A DNA stretch of 64,000 nucleotides from an uncultured Bacteroidales bacterium (lineage in GTDB: Bacteria > Bacteroidota > Bacteroidia > Bacteroidales > Bacteroidaceae), in the NCBI GenBank assembly GCA_902774275.1, contig CACYHN010000007.1:27554-91553 (forward strand), written 5' to 3'. The translations under genes and the position numbers were made by a program. Positions 9,542-17,434 of this stretch are shown one piece after another (the first letter of the stretch is position 1; each line of letters begins with the position of its first letter). The notes beneath the pieces were generated by a model. The model did not search any database. It worked only from the letters and a program-made list of their open reading frames with translations, and was not told the origin of the DNA.

Positions 9542-12500
9542 TCACCAGTTCTGGTTGAGGATGTAGGGGATTCCGGAGGCGGTGATGCCGGCAGCATTGA
9601 TGGTGAAACGGCGGGTGAAGCTGTTGTTGTAGAACTCTACGCGGGCATGGCCTGCTTCATCGGTAATTACATTTGGATTCCAATAGAGGGTGCGGCGTGC
9701 ATCAACATTTCCTTCTATGGGTCCATCGGGGTACTCGGGTGCATAGAACTGCACGGTACGGGTGAATCCTTTGACGGTGGTACTCCTGCGGCCAAGATTA
9801 CGGATCTCATTGTAAAAAAGCAGCTCGTTGTCATTCTTGATCTGTATATCAATCACATAAAACCTATCCCAGTTAAGGATTATCCAACTAAAAAAGTCAC
9901 TGACCCAAATTTGACGGTCTGGATTATTATGGAATCGGGGTGTTTTCGGCGGTAATGCGCCGGGATGTTTGCGAGCCCATTCAAGAGTCAATGGGATCAG
10001 GTCCGCAAATTCTCTAGGATACATGGGCCTATCATAAAAAATGATGCTCTTGACATCTATCATATCAATCTGCAAGGGAATGTCAAATGGTTTATGTTCC
10101 AACATCTTCTCCTGGTTGTGCACATAAAAGTACGGCCGGACACCTCTCTCAACATATGTTCCACTTTCATTCTCATTTCCTTCTTCAGCCAATCCCCCAT
10201 AATCATCTTCTGAATCTTCTATGAATCTGATTCCTCTATCCAGGAAGTATCCCTCAACATTAGTGGTGTATTCACCCTGATCCAATTCAAACTCAGCATC
10301 CTCCTCAGCCTCAAAAGAAGTGAAGGTGTCATAATCAATGAAACGTATCTTACCGCCCGTCTCTTCTATGTCAACGTCATCAATCATTCTGCCCAGCTTA
10401 CGGCGTTGTTCCGCAGTCAGCCCGCTATTGGTAAAATCAACCTTATACTCTGCCACCTGGGACGTGTTGTGGTCCAGATCCGTCTCCTGCTTAAAGAACG
10501 GTCTGGGCTCAGGACGGTCAGCTCTCTCAAAACGGATACGCTTGTCTGTCTTATACTTGGATTCACCGTTTTTGTTTTTTGCCATCACATGGATGGTAAA
10601 ATCACCTCTTCCGTAAAAGTCTGAAAGGTCAAAACCAAAATAACCTGTAGAATCAGTCTGGTAATCAAAGCTCTCAAACAGAGTCTTGTCATCATTAGGC
10701 ATCAGTGCCGCATAGATGCTTATGTCCGATACAGGCTGACGTCTTCCGTATGAGAGTATCCAGCCGTTCATGGTGAGACCTTCCTCAATGCGATGCTTCT
10801 CCTCAAAATCCTTCTGTCCTGTCATAGTCTGCCACTCGTAGCGCTCCCAGCCTTGAACAAGGGTCAACAGATTTAAAGCCTCCCGATGCTCCTCATCATT
10901 GGATTCAAGGTACCAGGCGGGGTCATGAATGTATCCCTTCAGGTCTGATGATAGCAGCAGGTTGGTCCGTAGGTTATCGGTCCTTCCATTGCCGTAGTCT
11001 GCAGCATCACGTATCGACAGGCAGAAACGGTCACGCAGCGGATTGCCGTCCTGGTCAGTAAGTTTGAACTCGATTACCTCTTTATCGCAAGACTGACGTG
11101 ACAAGCTGTCTGTATTGACCGCTATCGTGGGACTGTTCAAATTCCCACTGCCATGGAATATACTGCGTGATGAAAGAATCCTACCCTCCTTATTGAAAAG
11201 AGTTAATCGGCATATACCAACCGGCCAATCTGAGCAGTCTATGTTTAACTGACTGTTCTCAACATCCTTTATCTCCTCAAAATAAATCACCTCACCACGA
11301 CAGGTTACGGCAAACGCCGTCTGCTCACCTATACGGTCCTGCGTACGCCAGATGTTCACTTGCAAATGTGAGTCAGATAGCATATCGGATATCATGGAGT
11401 ATCCGCTGATTTCTACAAAAGGCAGCACGGTATGGTATTTCTTGTCACTGCCTGATGGAAAGAAATCCGTATTAGTATAGTCTCCTGCGGGAGTTATCAA
11501 GAATGAACCCATACCGTCATGAACGGTACGCACAGAATCCCAAACACCTGCAACCACCAGAGTTCCTTCAATGCCGAACGCATCACTGCCTATGGCCTTG
11601 AATGCCACTCTGCAGGGCAGGCCCTTGACAAAATTGCCTCCCTCAGGATAGAATGACACCATGACGTCTTTACCACGCCATTTTTGTTCTCTTTGTTCTT
11701 TTTGTTCTTTATATTCACCACGTATCTTTGTCACAAGGGGATTATCCTCATTGCTAACCACATGTGAGCGGTCATACTCTCCCACAAACTTGGGCTGTGT
11801 ATAGACGGGAATTACTCGTGAGAAAATAGCCTCGGGACTGAAGTCCAGCATATTCTGGGTATAGGCTCTTATCTCATAGAATCCACTGGGATATGCCACG
11901 ATGCCACGTTTCTCACGTGTCTGCTGAGTGCCGGCATCAAGCAGAGAGATTACGCCATCAGCCTGACCCGCCTCAATCTTTAGTTTCTGCTGAAGGATGA
12001 GCTGGCCGGTAGGTGCCAGTAAATCTACATAAAGAACCCCGCTGGGAGCGCGTTCCAGAGTGGTGGCATGAGTGACAAAAGCCTTGAACCATATGTTTTC
12101 TCCCTGAAAATAGGCGGTGTTGTCAAACTCCAGATATACCTTCTCCTGGGGGAACATGCTGTTGAACCGGTTAATGTTATCGGTAAACTTAATCAGATTA
12201 TCGGCGTAACCCATAGATTGGACCGCATAAGTCCTGCTTGTATCAGCAGGAGGACAGTAATCACCAGGAAGGCTGGCTCCCACTCTCTTCTTTGATATTT
12301 CACCGGTAAACCTTATGTTGTTGTCTATCACTATTCCCTCTTTAAGGAATGTGCAGCCTTCTTCCAGAAAAGTTATCCCGGACTCCGTGTAATGGCGGAT
12401 TCCCTTTACTCTTTCCTTAAAGTTCATAGGAGAACCGTCACCTCTATGGTAGTACCTTATCTTGAGCTCCTTGTCCTTCAGGCCGGAAATCTGAATCGTA

Positions 12501-13432
12501 TTGTCTCCTACACCGGTAGAGTGTTCATTGACATCGACTGGTAAAGACATTGATATCTTTCTCTTACCTTTTTCAACTGTTTCAGGCACGGTCAGTATGT
12601 ATCCGTTCTCGGCCAAACTGTTCTGGGCAAAAGACCTCAGGAAATGCTGGCTTGAACCCCAATATGCTCTTTGACGATTTGAGTCTATGCTTTGAGCCTG
12701 ACGTTTTTTAAGCTTCCCATAAGGCTTGTAGTAAAAGTAGCCCAGCATATCACATGAAGTGACATTGTTTACCTGCTCAACAGTGAATCTTACCAGATCC
12801 ACATAAAGTTCATATCCCAGCAAAGGCATATCAATTATCAGGGGTTCATACGCCCATGCAGTAAATACGCTCGTAACCACTTTTACCGTATCCAGATATT
12901 TTTCATGTTTCTCAACCACATCAACAGAAAGGTAGTCTTTTGCGAATCTGGCCTGGCCTATCTGTCTGGTTTGATATGAATATTGGTATGATCTGTCAAA
13001 CATCAGTACATTTTCATTCTTTATGGTGGCACGCTTGCCCCATTTGTCATCACCCAGGAACATGGTCTTGAAATAGTCCAGATTTACTTTATCAACCCTG
13101 TTGGCCTTGCCCGATACAACAATCTCAGGCAATTCAATATTTGGAGAGAGAGCTATTGTAAGCATTCCCGGATTACGGTCCAGTTCCATTGCCTTGGCTT
13201 GATACCCCACAAAACTGAACACAACCGTAGCGGGAAAGGATACCTCCTTAAGTTCAAAACGTCCATCGGAATCTGTGGTGGTACCCTGAGTTGTGCCATT
13301 AATATAAACCGTAGCAGATGGCAGCGGCTCCTGAGTGAGGCTGTCAAGAACAACGCCTGTAACGGTACTCTGCCCAAACATAAATGCGGGCATAAGGGAT
13401 AAGAAAGCAAACAAAAGGACACTTCGCATCAT
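9542..13432 (-). CDS. Large secreted carboxypeptidase-regulatory/MG2-domain protein
   Basis: A 1296-aa exported protein. A signal peptide (residues 1-21, ending MFGQ) is followed by a CarboxypepD_reg-like domain (VTGVVLDSLTQEPLPSATVY through VVFSFVGYQAK), as at the N terminus of TonB receptors, but no plug or barrel follows. The middle has a macroglobulin MG2-like stretch (NTAYFQGENIWFKAFV, then YEIRAYTQNML). The last part is acidic and ends FTINAAGITASGIPYILNQNW, similar to the end of macroglobulin-like Bacteroidetes surface proteins. It probably sits in the periplasm or outer membrane; the ligand is unknown. Confidence 0.75.
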   Translation of the reverse strand: MMRSVLLFAFLSLMPAFMFGQSTVTGVVLDSLTQEPLPSATVYINGTTQGTTTDSDGRFELKEVSFPATVVFSFVGYQAKAMELDRNPGMLTIALSPNIELPEIVVSGKANRVDKVNLDYFKTMFLGDDKWGKRATIKNENVLMFDRSYQYSYQTRQIGQARFAKDYLSVDVVEKHEKYLDTVKVVTSVFTAWAYEPLIIDMPLLGYELYVDLVRFTVEQVNNVTSCDMLGYFYYKPYGKLKKRQAQSIDSNRQRAYWGSSQHFLRSFAQNSLAENGYILTVPETVEKGKRKISMSLPVDVNEHSTGVGDNTIQISGLKDKELKIRYYHRGDGSPMNFKERVKGIRHYTESGITFLEEGCTFLKEGIVIDNNIRFTGEISKKRVGASLPGDYCPPADTSRTYAVQSMGYADNLIKFTDNINRFNSMFPQEKVYLEFDNTAYFQGENIWFKAFVTHATTLERAPSGVLYVDLLAPTGQLILQQKLKIEAGQADGVISLLDAGTQQTREKRGIVAYPSGFYEIRAYTQNMLDFSPEAIFSRVIPVYTQPKFVGEYDRSHVVSNEDNPLVTKIRGEYKEQKEQREQKWRGKDVMVSFYPEGGNFVKGLPCRVAFKAIGSDAFGIEGTLVVAGVWDSVRTVHDGMGSFLITPAGDYTNTDFFPSGSDKKYHTVLPFVEISGYSMISDMLSDSHLQVNIWRTQDRIGEQTAFAVTCRGEVIYFEEIKDVENSQLNIDCSDWPVGICRLTLFNKEGRILSSRSIFHGSGNLNSPTIAVNTDSLSRQSCDKEVIEFKLTDQDGNPLRDRFCLSIRDAADYGNGRTDNLRTNLLLSSDLKGYIHDPAWYLESNDEEHREALNLLTLVQGWERYEWQTMTGQKDFEEKHRIEEGLTMNGWILSYGRRQPVSDISIYAALMPNDDKTLFESFDYQTDSTGYFGFDLSDFYGRGDFTIHVMAKNKNGESKYKTDKRIRFERADRPEPRPFFKQETDLDHNTSQVAEYKVDFTNSGLTAEQRRKLGRMIDDVDIEETGGKIRFIDYDTFTSFEAEEDAEFELDQGEYTTNVEGYFLDRGIRFIEDSEDDYGGLAEEGNENESGTYVERGVRPYFYVHNQEKMLEHKPFDIPLQIDMIDVKSIIFYDRPMYPREFADLIPLTLEWARKHPGALPPKTPRFHNNPDRQIWVSDFFSWIILNWDRFYVIDIQIKNDNELLFYNEIRNLGRRSTTVKGFTRTVQFYAPEYPDGPIEGNVDARRTLYWNPNVITDEAGHARVEFYNNSFTRRFTINAAGITASGIPYILNQNW

Positions 13433-13540
13433 AAGCAGGGTTATTGGTCTCTATATATAGGTTGCAATAACATGCCAAAAGTAAAACTAATAATGCTAAA
13501 AATGAGACTCAATAGGAATAAATTAGAGGGCAAGGTTTGG

Positions 13541-13687
13541 GGCGGATTCGCTTACGCGCATCCTTGTCCCTTTGGGGCGGATTCGCTTACGCGCATCCGC
13601 AAACCCCTGCGGGGCGAATTCGCTTACGCGCATCCGCAAACCCCTGCGGGGCGGATTCGCTGACGCGCATCCGCAATCCCCTGCGGG
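13541..13687. repeat. Four-copy tandem repeat, 35-37 bp
   Basis: Copies start at 13541, 13576, 13613 and 13650. Each carries a small inverted repeat (GCGGAT..ATCCGC) around TCGCTTACGCGC. Copies two to four are nearly identical and the first differs in its last third. Open frames across it are low-complexity and probably not coding. There are no spacers, so it is not a CRISPR array. Confidence 0.85.
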
Positions 13688-13699
13688 GAGCTAACTGGG

Positions 13700-13826
13700 C
13701 AAAGCAAATTACATCCAGGCTACGCCAGGATGAGTTTTATTTGCAGTCGGCCCCTAATGCAAGCAAGCTTGCCTTGTGGCCGACTACAAATAAAACGACC
13801 ACCCTCACGGGTGGTCATTTGCTTTG
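13700..13826. repeat. Nested inverted repeats beside tRNA-Val(CAC)
   Basis: Outer arms CAAAGCAAAT/ATTTGCTTTG (13700-13709, 13817-13826) enclose an 18-bp pair with one mismatch (13735-13752, 13778-13795) and the hairpin GACCACCC-TCAC-GGGTGGTC (13797-13816). The last one, followed on the minus strand by GTTTTATTT, is the likely tRNA terminator. The reason for the other arms is unclear. Confidence 0.75.
13787..13816 (-). terminator. Terminator of tRNA-Val(CAC)
   Basis: On the minus strand, an 8-bp GC-rich stem with a 4-base loop is followed by GTTTTATTT, 11 bases beyond the tRNA 3' end. Confidence 0.75.
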
Positions 13827-13901
13827 TGTTTCGTGGCGGGTTCGAACCGCCGACCTCTTGCGTGTGAAGCAAGCGCTCTGAACCGGCTGAGCTAACGAAA
13901 C
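13827..13901 (-). tRNA. tRNA-Val (CAC)
   Basis: Minus-strand cloverleaf: acceptor GTTTCGT/ACGAAAC, anticodon stem CTTGC/GCAAG with loop TTCACAC (anticodon CAC), T-arm GGCGG-TTCGAAC-CCGCC, discriminator A, no CCA. It has the same anticodon stem as the tRNA-Val(GAC) 5.7 kb away, so the two may be paralogues. Confidence 0.95.
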
Positions 13902-13917
13902 CGAACGTTAAGCCAAA

Positions 13918-14080
13918 CGAACAAAGGGAACTTGTTCTCTTTGTATTCTTATGAAGCGACGGGAAAAAGGAACTCGTTCATTTTTCACGTTGATTCAGAA
14001 GAATCAAGCGAGCTGGCTCGCTTTGTCGTGGCGGAGTGAGGTCGACGAAGTCAACCCGTTTTCAAGGTCGAGCAAAACTC
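13918..14080. repeat. Tract of short hairpins upstream of tRNA-Val(CAC)
   Basis: At least five small inverted repeats follow one another: ACAAAGGGAAC/GTTCTCTTTGT, GAAAAAGGAAC/GTTCATTTTTC, TTGATTC-AGAA-GAATCAA, GCGAGC-TG-GCTCGC, and AGGTCGAG/CTCAACCT. The first two share the apex GGAACTYGTTC. The tract lies between the tRNA and a candidate promoter at 14101-14108, so it may be transcribed as a leader. Confidence 0.55.
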
Positions 14081-14100
14081 AACCTTTTTTTAACCGGACA

Positions 14101-14108
14101 CAAAGATA
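14101..14108 (-). promoter_or_regulatory. Candidate -7 box upstream of tRNA-Val(CAC)
   Basis: TATCTTTG on the minus strand fits TAnnTTTG. It is about 200 bases from the tRNA 5' end, so the primary transcript would include the hairpin tract. Confidence 0.5.
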
Positions 14109-14165
14109 AGCCTTTTTTACAATATCTATCCTTAGGAATCTTTTTATTCGGTGTAAAAAACACGT

Positions 14166-14921
14166 TTACCAGTATTCTATAACGCGTTCAAGATTCTCAA
14201 CAGGCAGATGGTTACGGTTGGCTGTACGTGCCTTGAGCCAGTTCCCCTTTTCATCGAACTCAGTATACCTTGTATAGATTATCTCTTCTGTCTCATCATC
14301 CGATGTGGTGACATGCTTCTCTATCAGATTGTAATCTTTATCATAAACATTCAATTGATAAGCCTCAAAACCGGTCTGGGGATGAGTCTCCTTAACTTCT
14401 ATTGGATAGCCTTTGCGGTCAGTCTTGATTATGCTTATGGTAACGGTCTTTCCGTCCTCAATGACCACTGTTTTGTGCCTGCGTCCGAATGAGCTCTTCT
14501 TAACCACCATCCTCACTGTATTGCCAAGCACCTCCTTATTATATTCCAATGTTCGTTTATTGTTTGACAACAGATTAAGGCGTGCTATAACCCTGTTTCC
14601 CGATTTTTGGGTACTGCGTATGCACACGCCCTTGTCAAACAGGCTCTCGGCTTCACCAAGCACCCTGCCTACACTGTCCATCTGGGCGGAACAGATCTCA
14701 TTCCCGTTGATATCATATGCCGATGCTTCCATAGACATAACATCGGTATAAGCCCTGTTTCCATGCCACATCTCAGGTTCCTTATGTATTACGGTAACCT
14801 TCTGGACACGCCCTTTCATACCTCCAAACGGTATCTCCTGATAACCGTTGCCGCAGGATGACATTACAGATGCTACAACAGCCAGAACGGCACAATATCT
14901 TACAATAGACCTTGATTTCAT
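14166..14921 (-). CDS. Lipoprotein of unknown function
   Basis: A 251-aa lipoprotein: the signal sequence ends at a lipobox SVMSSC, so the mature N terminus is Cys22. The rest is beta-rich with repeated YD-like pieces (AYDINGNEICSAQMDSVGRV, NVYDKDYNLIEKHVT, YTEFDEKGNWLKART), similar to RHS/YD-type hypothetical proteins in Bacteroidetes. No enzymatic motif is visible. The next gene in its direction is tRNA-Val. Confidence 0.7.
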   Translation of the reverse strand: MKSRSIVRYCAVLAVVASVMSSCGNGYQEIPFGGMKGRVQKVTVIHKEPEMWHGNRAYTDVMSMEASAYDINGNEICSAQMDSVGRVLGEAESLFDKGVCIRSTQKSGNRVIARLNLLSNNKRTLEYNKEVLGNTVRMVVKKSSFGRRHKTVVIEDGKTVTISIIKTDRKGYPIEVKETHPQTGFEAYQLNVYDKDYNLIEKHVTTSDDETEEIIYTRYTEFDEKGNWLKARTANRNHLPVENLERVIEYW

Positions 14922-14944
14922 ATCTTAGAATCCGTTTAAAGTTC

Positions 14945-15526
14945 TTAAATAATGTTCTGTTTCTTCATTTCACTCACCGTCAGCTCCAGTTCATCATACC
15001 ACTCCTGTCCGAAACGGCGGATGAGAGGTTCTTTCAGGCACTTATATACAGGAATATGTTCCCGGTGCCCTTTAATGACCGCTGCCTGGCACACATCCCA
15101 ACGGTTGTAGTTCAATCCCCAATAGGGGCCCAGTTTCCTGACACGGATAGGATACAGATGACATGACACCGGTTTTATGAAACTCACCTTACCTTCACGA
15201 TATGCCTTCTCGATGGCACAGTAGCAGCAGCCGTCCTCATCATAACATGTAAAGACGCAGTCCTTTCCGTTTACTATCTGGGTTACAAGTTCACCCTCGG
15301 GATCAGGGTATGCAACACCCCTCTCCTCTATAGCCTTAATGGCATCGGCCGATAACATGGGGCTGATTACGGGAAGGATACGCTCTATCTCTGCAATCTC
15401 ATCGGGAGTGACCGGCGCACCTGCATCACCCTCCACACAGCATGCGCCGTGACATTTCTTAAGGTCACAGCAGAACTCCTTGGTTATGACATCGAGCGAT
15501 ACTATTGTGTCTTGGATCTGTACCAT
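14945..15526 (-). CDS. DUF3109-family cysteine-rich protein
   Basis: A 193-aa cytoplasmic protein with conserved cysteines FCCDLKKCHGACC near the N terminus and CVFTCYDEDGCCYCAIEKA in the middle, then KPVSCHLYPIRV and NRWDVC. This pattern is that of DUF3109, related to the YkgJ metal-chelating group, and suggests a zinc or iron site. Its biochemical role is not known. It starts 69 bases from the divergent DUF456 gene. Confidence 0.85.
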   Translation of the reverse strand: MVQIQDTIVSLDVITKEFCCDLKKCHGACCVEGDAGAPVTPDEIAEIERILPVISPMLSADAIKAIEERGVAYPDPEGELVTQIVNGKDCVFTCYDEDGCCYCAIEKAYREGKVSFIKPVSCHLYPIRVRKLGPYWGLNYNRWDVCQAAVIKGHREHIPVYKCLKEPLIRRFGQEWYDELELTVSEMKKQNII

Positions 15527-15595
15527 CGGCGGTTTACATTCAGGATGGCAAAAGTAATGATTTTATTGCTATCTTAGCGGCAAATTAGGCAAATC

Positions 15596-16075
15596 ATGTG
15601 GTTAACCGTACTGATAGTGCTGGCCGTTATTCTGGGCGTGGCAGGTATAATAGGCAGCATCGTTCCGGGGCTTCCCGGGCCACCGCTCAGCTGGGTAGGT
15701 GTGCTACTGGCTTTCCTGAGCCATAAGTTAGGTGGGGCCGATATGTCCCTTACTTTTGTGCTTATCTGGCTTGGAGTGACAATTATCGTTACAATTCTTG
15801 ACTACATCGTTCCCGCCAAATTCACCAAGTTGGCCGGCGGAACCAAGGCCGGAAGCCAGGGAGCACTGATAGGAATGATTATAGGAATGTTCCTTACACC
15901 CATAGGTATGATCCCGTGCAGCCTTTTAGGTGCTTTCCTTGCCGAGCTGTTTCAGTCAGAAAAGAGTGTCGGCGGGGCCTTGAAGTCTGCTCTGGGCACT
16001 TTTGCAGGTTTTCTGGTTGGCACAGGCATGAAACTTATTGTCACTGTAACCATGACATATTATATACTTTTCTAA
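15596..16075 (+). CDS. DUF456-family membrane protein
   Basis: A 159-aa inner-membrane protein of four to five hydrophobic helices. The N terminus carries GIIGSIVPGLPGPPLSWVGV, the DUF456 hallmark, and there is a glycine-rich middle (GGTKAGSQGALIGMIIGMF). The function of the family is unknown. The gene is followed by the esterase, 71 bases away, which has its own promoter-like TAACTTTG. Confidence 0.85.
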   Translation: MWLTVLIVLAVILGVAGIIGSIVPGLPGPPLSWVGVLLAFLSHKLGGADMSLTFVLIWLGVTIIVTILDYIVPAKFTKLAGGTKAGSQGALIGMIIGMFLTPIGMIPCSLLGAFLAELFQSEKSVGGALKSALGTFAGFLVGTGMKLIVTVTMTYYILF

Positions 16076-16146
16076 AAAAAAGTTTAACTTTGCCTGTCCT
16101 TTGCAGATATTAAGTACAGATTATTACTTCTTAATTACACAATAAT

Positions 16147-17196
16147 ATGAAAAAACAGATTCTTCTTGCAGCGGCTGTCGTTATGTCGCTCACATGTTTC
16201 GCCCAGTTCCCGGGCGGTGGTGGTTTTCCTGGTGGCGGTATGCCTCCTATGGGTGGCGGTATGCCCCCGATGGGTGGTGGCGGATTCGGCGGTTTTGGCG
16301 GATTCGGTGGTCCTCAGGGTGGTGCACAGGTTGAGTGCTCCGAGAAATTCACAGACATCAACTATGCCGGCGATGACGGTCAGGTTTATCACATGCTTGA
16401 CATCTATCTGCCCAAGGAGGTTAAGGATAAGTATCCCGTGGTTGTACACATTTACGGTAGCGCATGGGGCAGCAACAGCTCAAAGGGTATGGCCGATGTG
16501 AACACTATCGGTCAGGCTCTCCTCAATGCCGGTTATGCAGTGGTTTGCCCTAACCACCGTTCAATTGCCGACGGCAAGTGGCCTGCTCAGGTTAACGATA
16601 TCAAGGCCGTTATCCGCTTTATCCGCGCTAACGCAGCCAAGTACAAATTCGATACCTCATTCATCGCTATATCAGGTTTCTCATCAGGTGGTCACCTGAG
16701 TGCCGTTACCGCTCTGTCAAACGGTGTCAAGATTGGCAAGTACGGCACAGCCGAATATGACATTGAGGGTAACGTAGGCCCCTACACCAAGGAGTCAAGT
16801 TATGTAAACGCATTCTGCGACTGGTCAGGTCCCACAGAGCTTCTGCACATGGACTGCGGCAACGCCATGATATTCGGTGGTCCCGGTAACACTCCCGAGG
16901 AGCAGCTTATCGGCGCTCCCAAGGAGGGCAACGAGGACAAGTTCATGCTTCTGAGCGCAACAGGTTTCCTGGATAAGAATGACGTAGCAGGTTACATGTT
17001 CCACGGTGATGCAGATCCCATTGTAGCATCATGCGTAAGCCAGTATCTCTATGACAAGATGCAGGAGGCTGGTGTAGAGAGTTACATCGTACGCGTACCC
17101 GAGGGCAGCCACGGCGGCGCAGCCATGTACACCGAGGAGAACCTCAAGAAAATGACCGACTTCCTGGACGCCCAGCGCGCCAAGGCCAAGAAATAA
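16147..17196 (+). CDS. Secreted alpha/beta-hydrolase (esterase/lipase type) with glycine-rich linker
   Basis: A 349-aa exported serine hydrolase. The signal peptide ends near CFAQ, then residues 20-60 are almost only Gly, Phe, Pro and Met (repeats like GGGMPPMGGG). The catalytic domain has VVCPNHRSI (oxyanion region), the nucleophile in ISGFSSGGHLSA, an acid in HGDADPIVASC and the histidine in PEGSHGGAAMY. It belongs to the BD-FAE/acetyl-esterase-like group; the substrate is unknown but may be an acylated plant sugar or peptide. It ends in a strong terminator. Confidence 0.85.
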   Translation: MKKQILLAAAVVMSLTCFAQFPGGGGFPGGGMPPMGGGMPPMGGGGFGGFGGFGGPQGGAQVECSEKFTDINYAGDDGQVYHMLDIYLPKEVKDKYPVVVHIYGSAWGSNSSKGMADVNTIGQALLNAGYAVVCPNHRSIADGKWPAQVNDIKAVIRFIRANAAKYKFDTSFIAISGFSSGGHLSAVTALSNGVKIGKYGTAEYDIEGNVGPYTKESSYVNAFCDWSGPTELLHMDCGNAMIFGGPGNTPEEQLIGAPKEGNEDKFMLLSATGFLDKNDVAGYMFHGDADPIVASCVSQYLYDKMQEAGVESYIVRVPEGSHGGAAMYTEENLKKMTDFLDAQRAKAKK

Positions 17197-17206
17197 TCAA
17201 CCAGGC

Positions 17207-17247
17207 AAAAAGAAAGGGTGGCTCAATCGAGTCACCCTTTCTTTTTT
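17207..17247 (+). terminator. Terminator of the esterase gene
   Basis: A long stem (AAAGGGTG..CACCCTTT, continuing as GAAAG/CTTTC) with an AATC loop, flanked by A-rich and T6 runs, 10 bases after the stop. Confidence 0.9.
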
Positions 17248-17250
17248 CAC

Positions 17251-17432
17251 GGAACTTAAGGATATACCCTCCGGAAACCATGGCCGCCCGTGGGCTTGTG
17301 AACGGGAGGGGCCCGTGCCTAAGAAGATGCTCTGGAAGATGGGAACTTGTTCTCGTCTTTCAGAGCGTCTTATTAGGGATGGGAGGGATAGCGCGAAGCG
17401 CGTAGTTTCAGGAGGGTATATCCTTAAGTTCC
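17251..17432. ncRNA. Candidate structured RNA closed by a 22-bp perfect stem
   Basis: Arms 17251-17272 and 17411-17432 are exact reverse complements over 22 bp. Inside are a long hairpin (AAGATGCTCTG..CAGAGCGTCTT with apex GGGAAC-TT-GTTCTC, about 17321-17371), a small GCGC-GAA-GCGC hairpin (about 17389-17399) and a CCCGT/ACGGG stem. The overall plan (long closing stem, large bubble, distal arm; 182 nt) resembles 6S RNA in size and shape, but I recognise no diagnostic sequence. It lies between the esterase terminator and the fprA stop; strand and transcription are not established. A palindromic mobile remnant is the alternative. Confidence 0.4.
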
Positions 17433-17434
17433 CC

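Noticed and set aside
13541-13687. Regular repeats looking like a CRISPR array
   Set aside because: Repeats abut directly with no unique spacers, and there are no cas genes.
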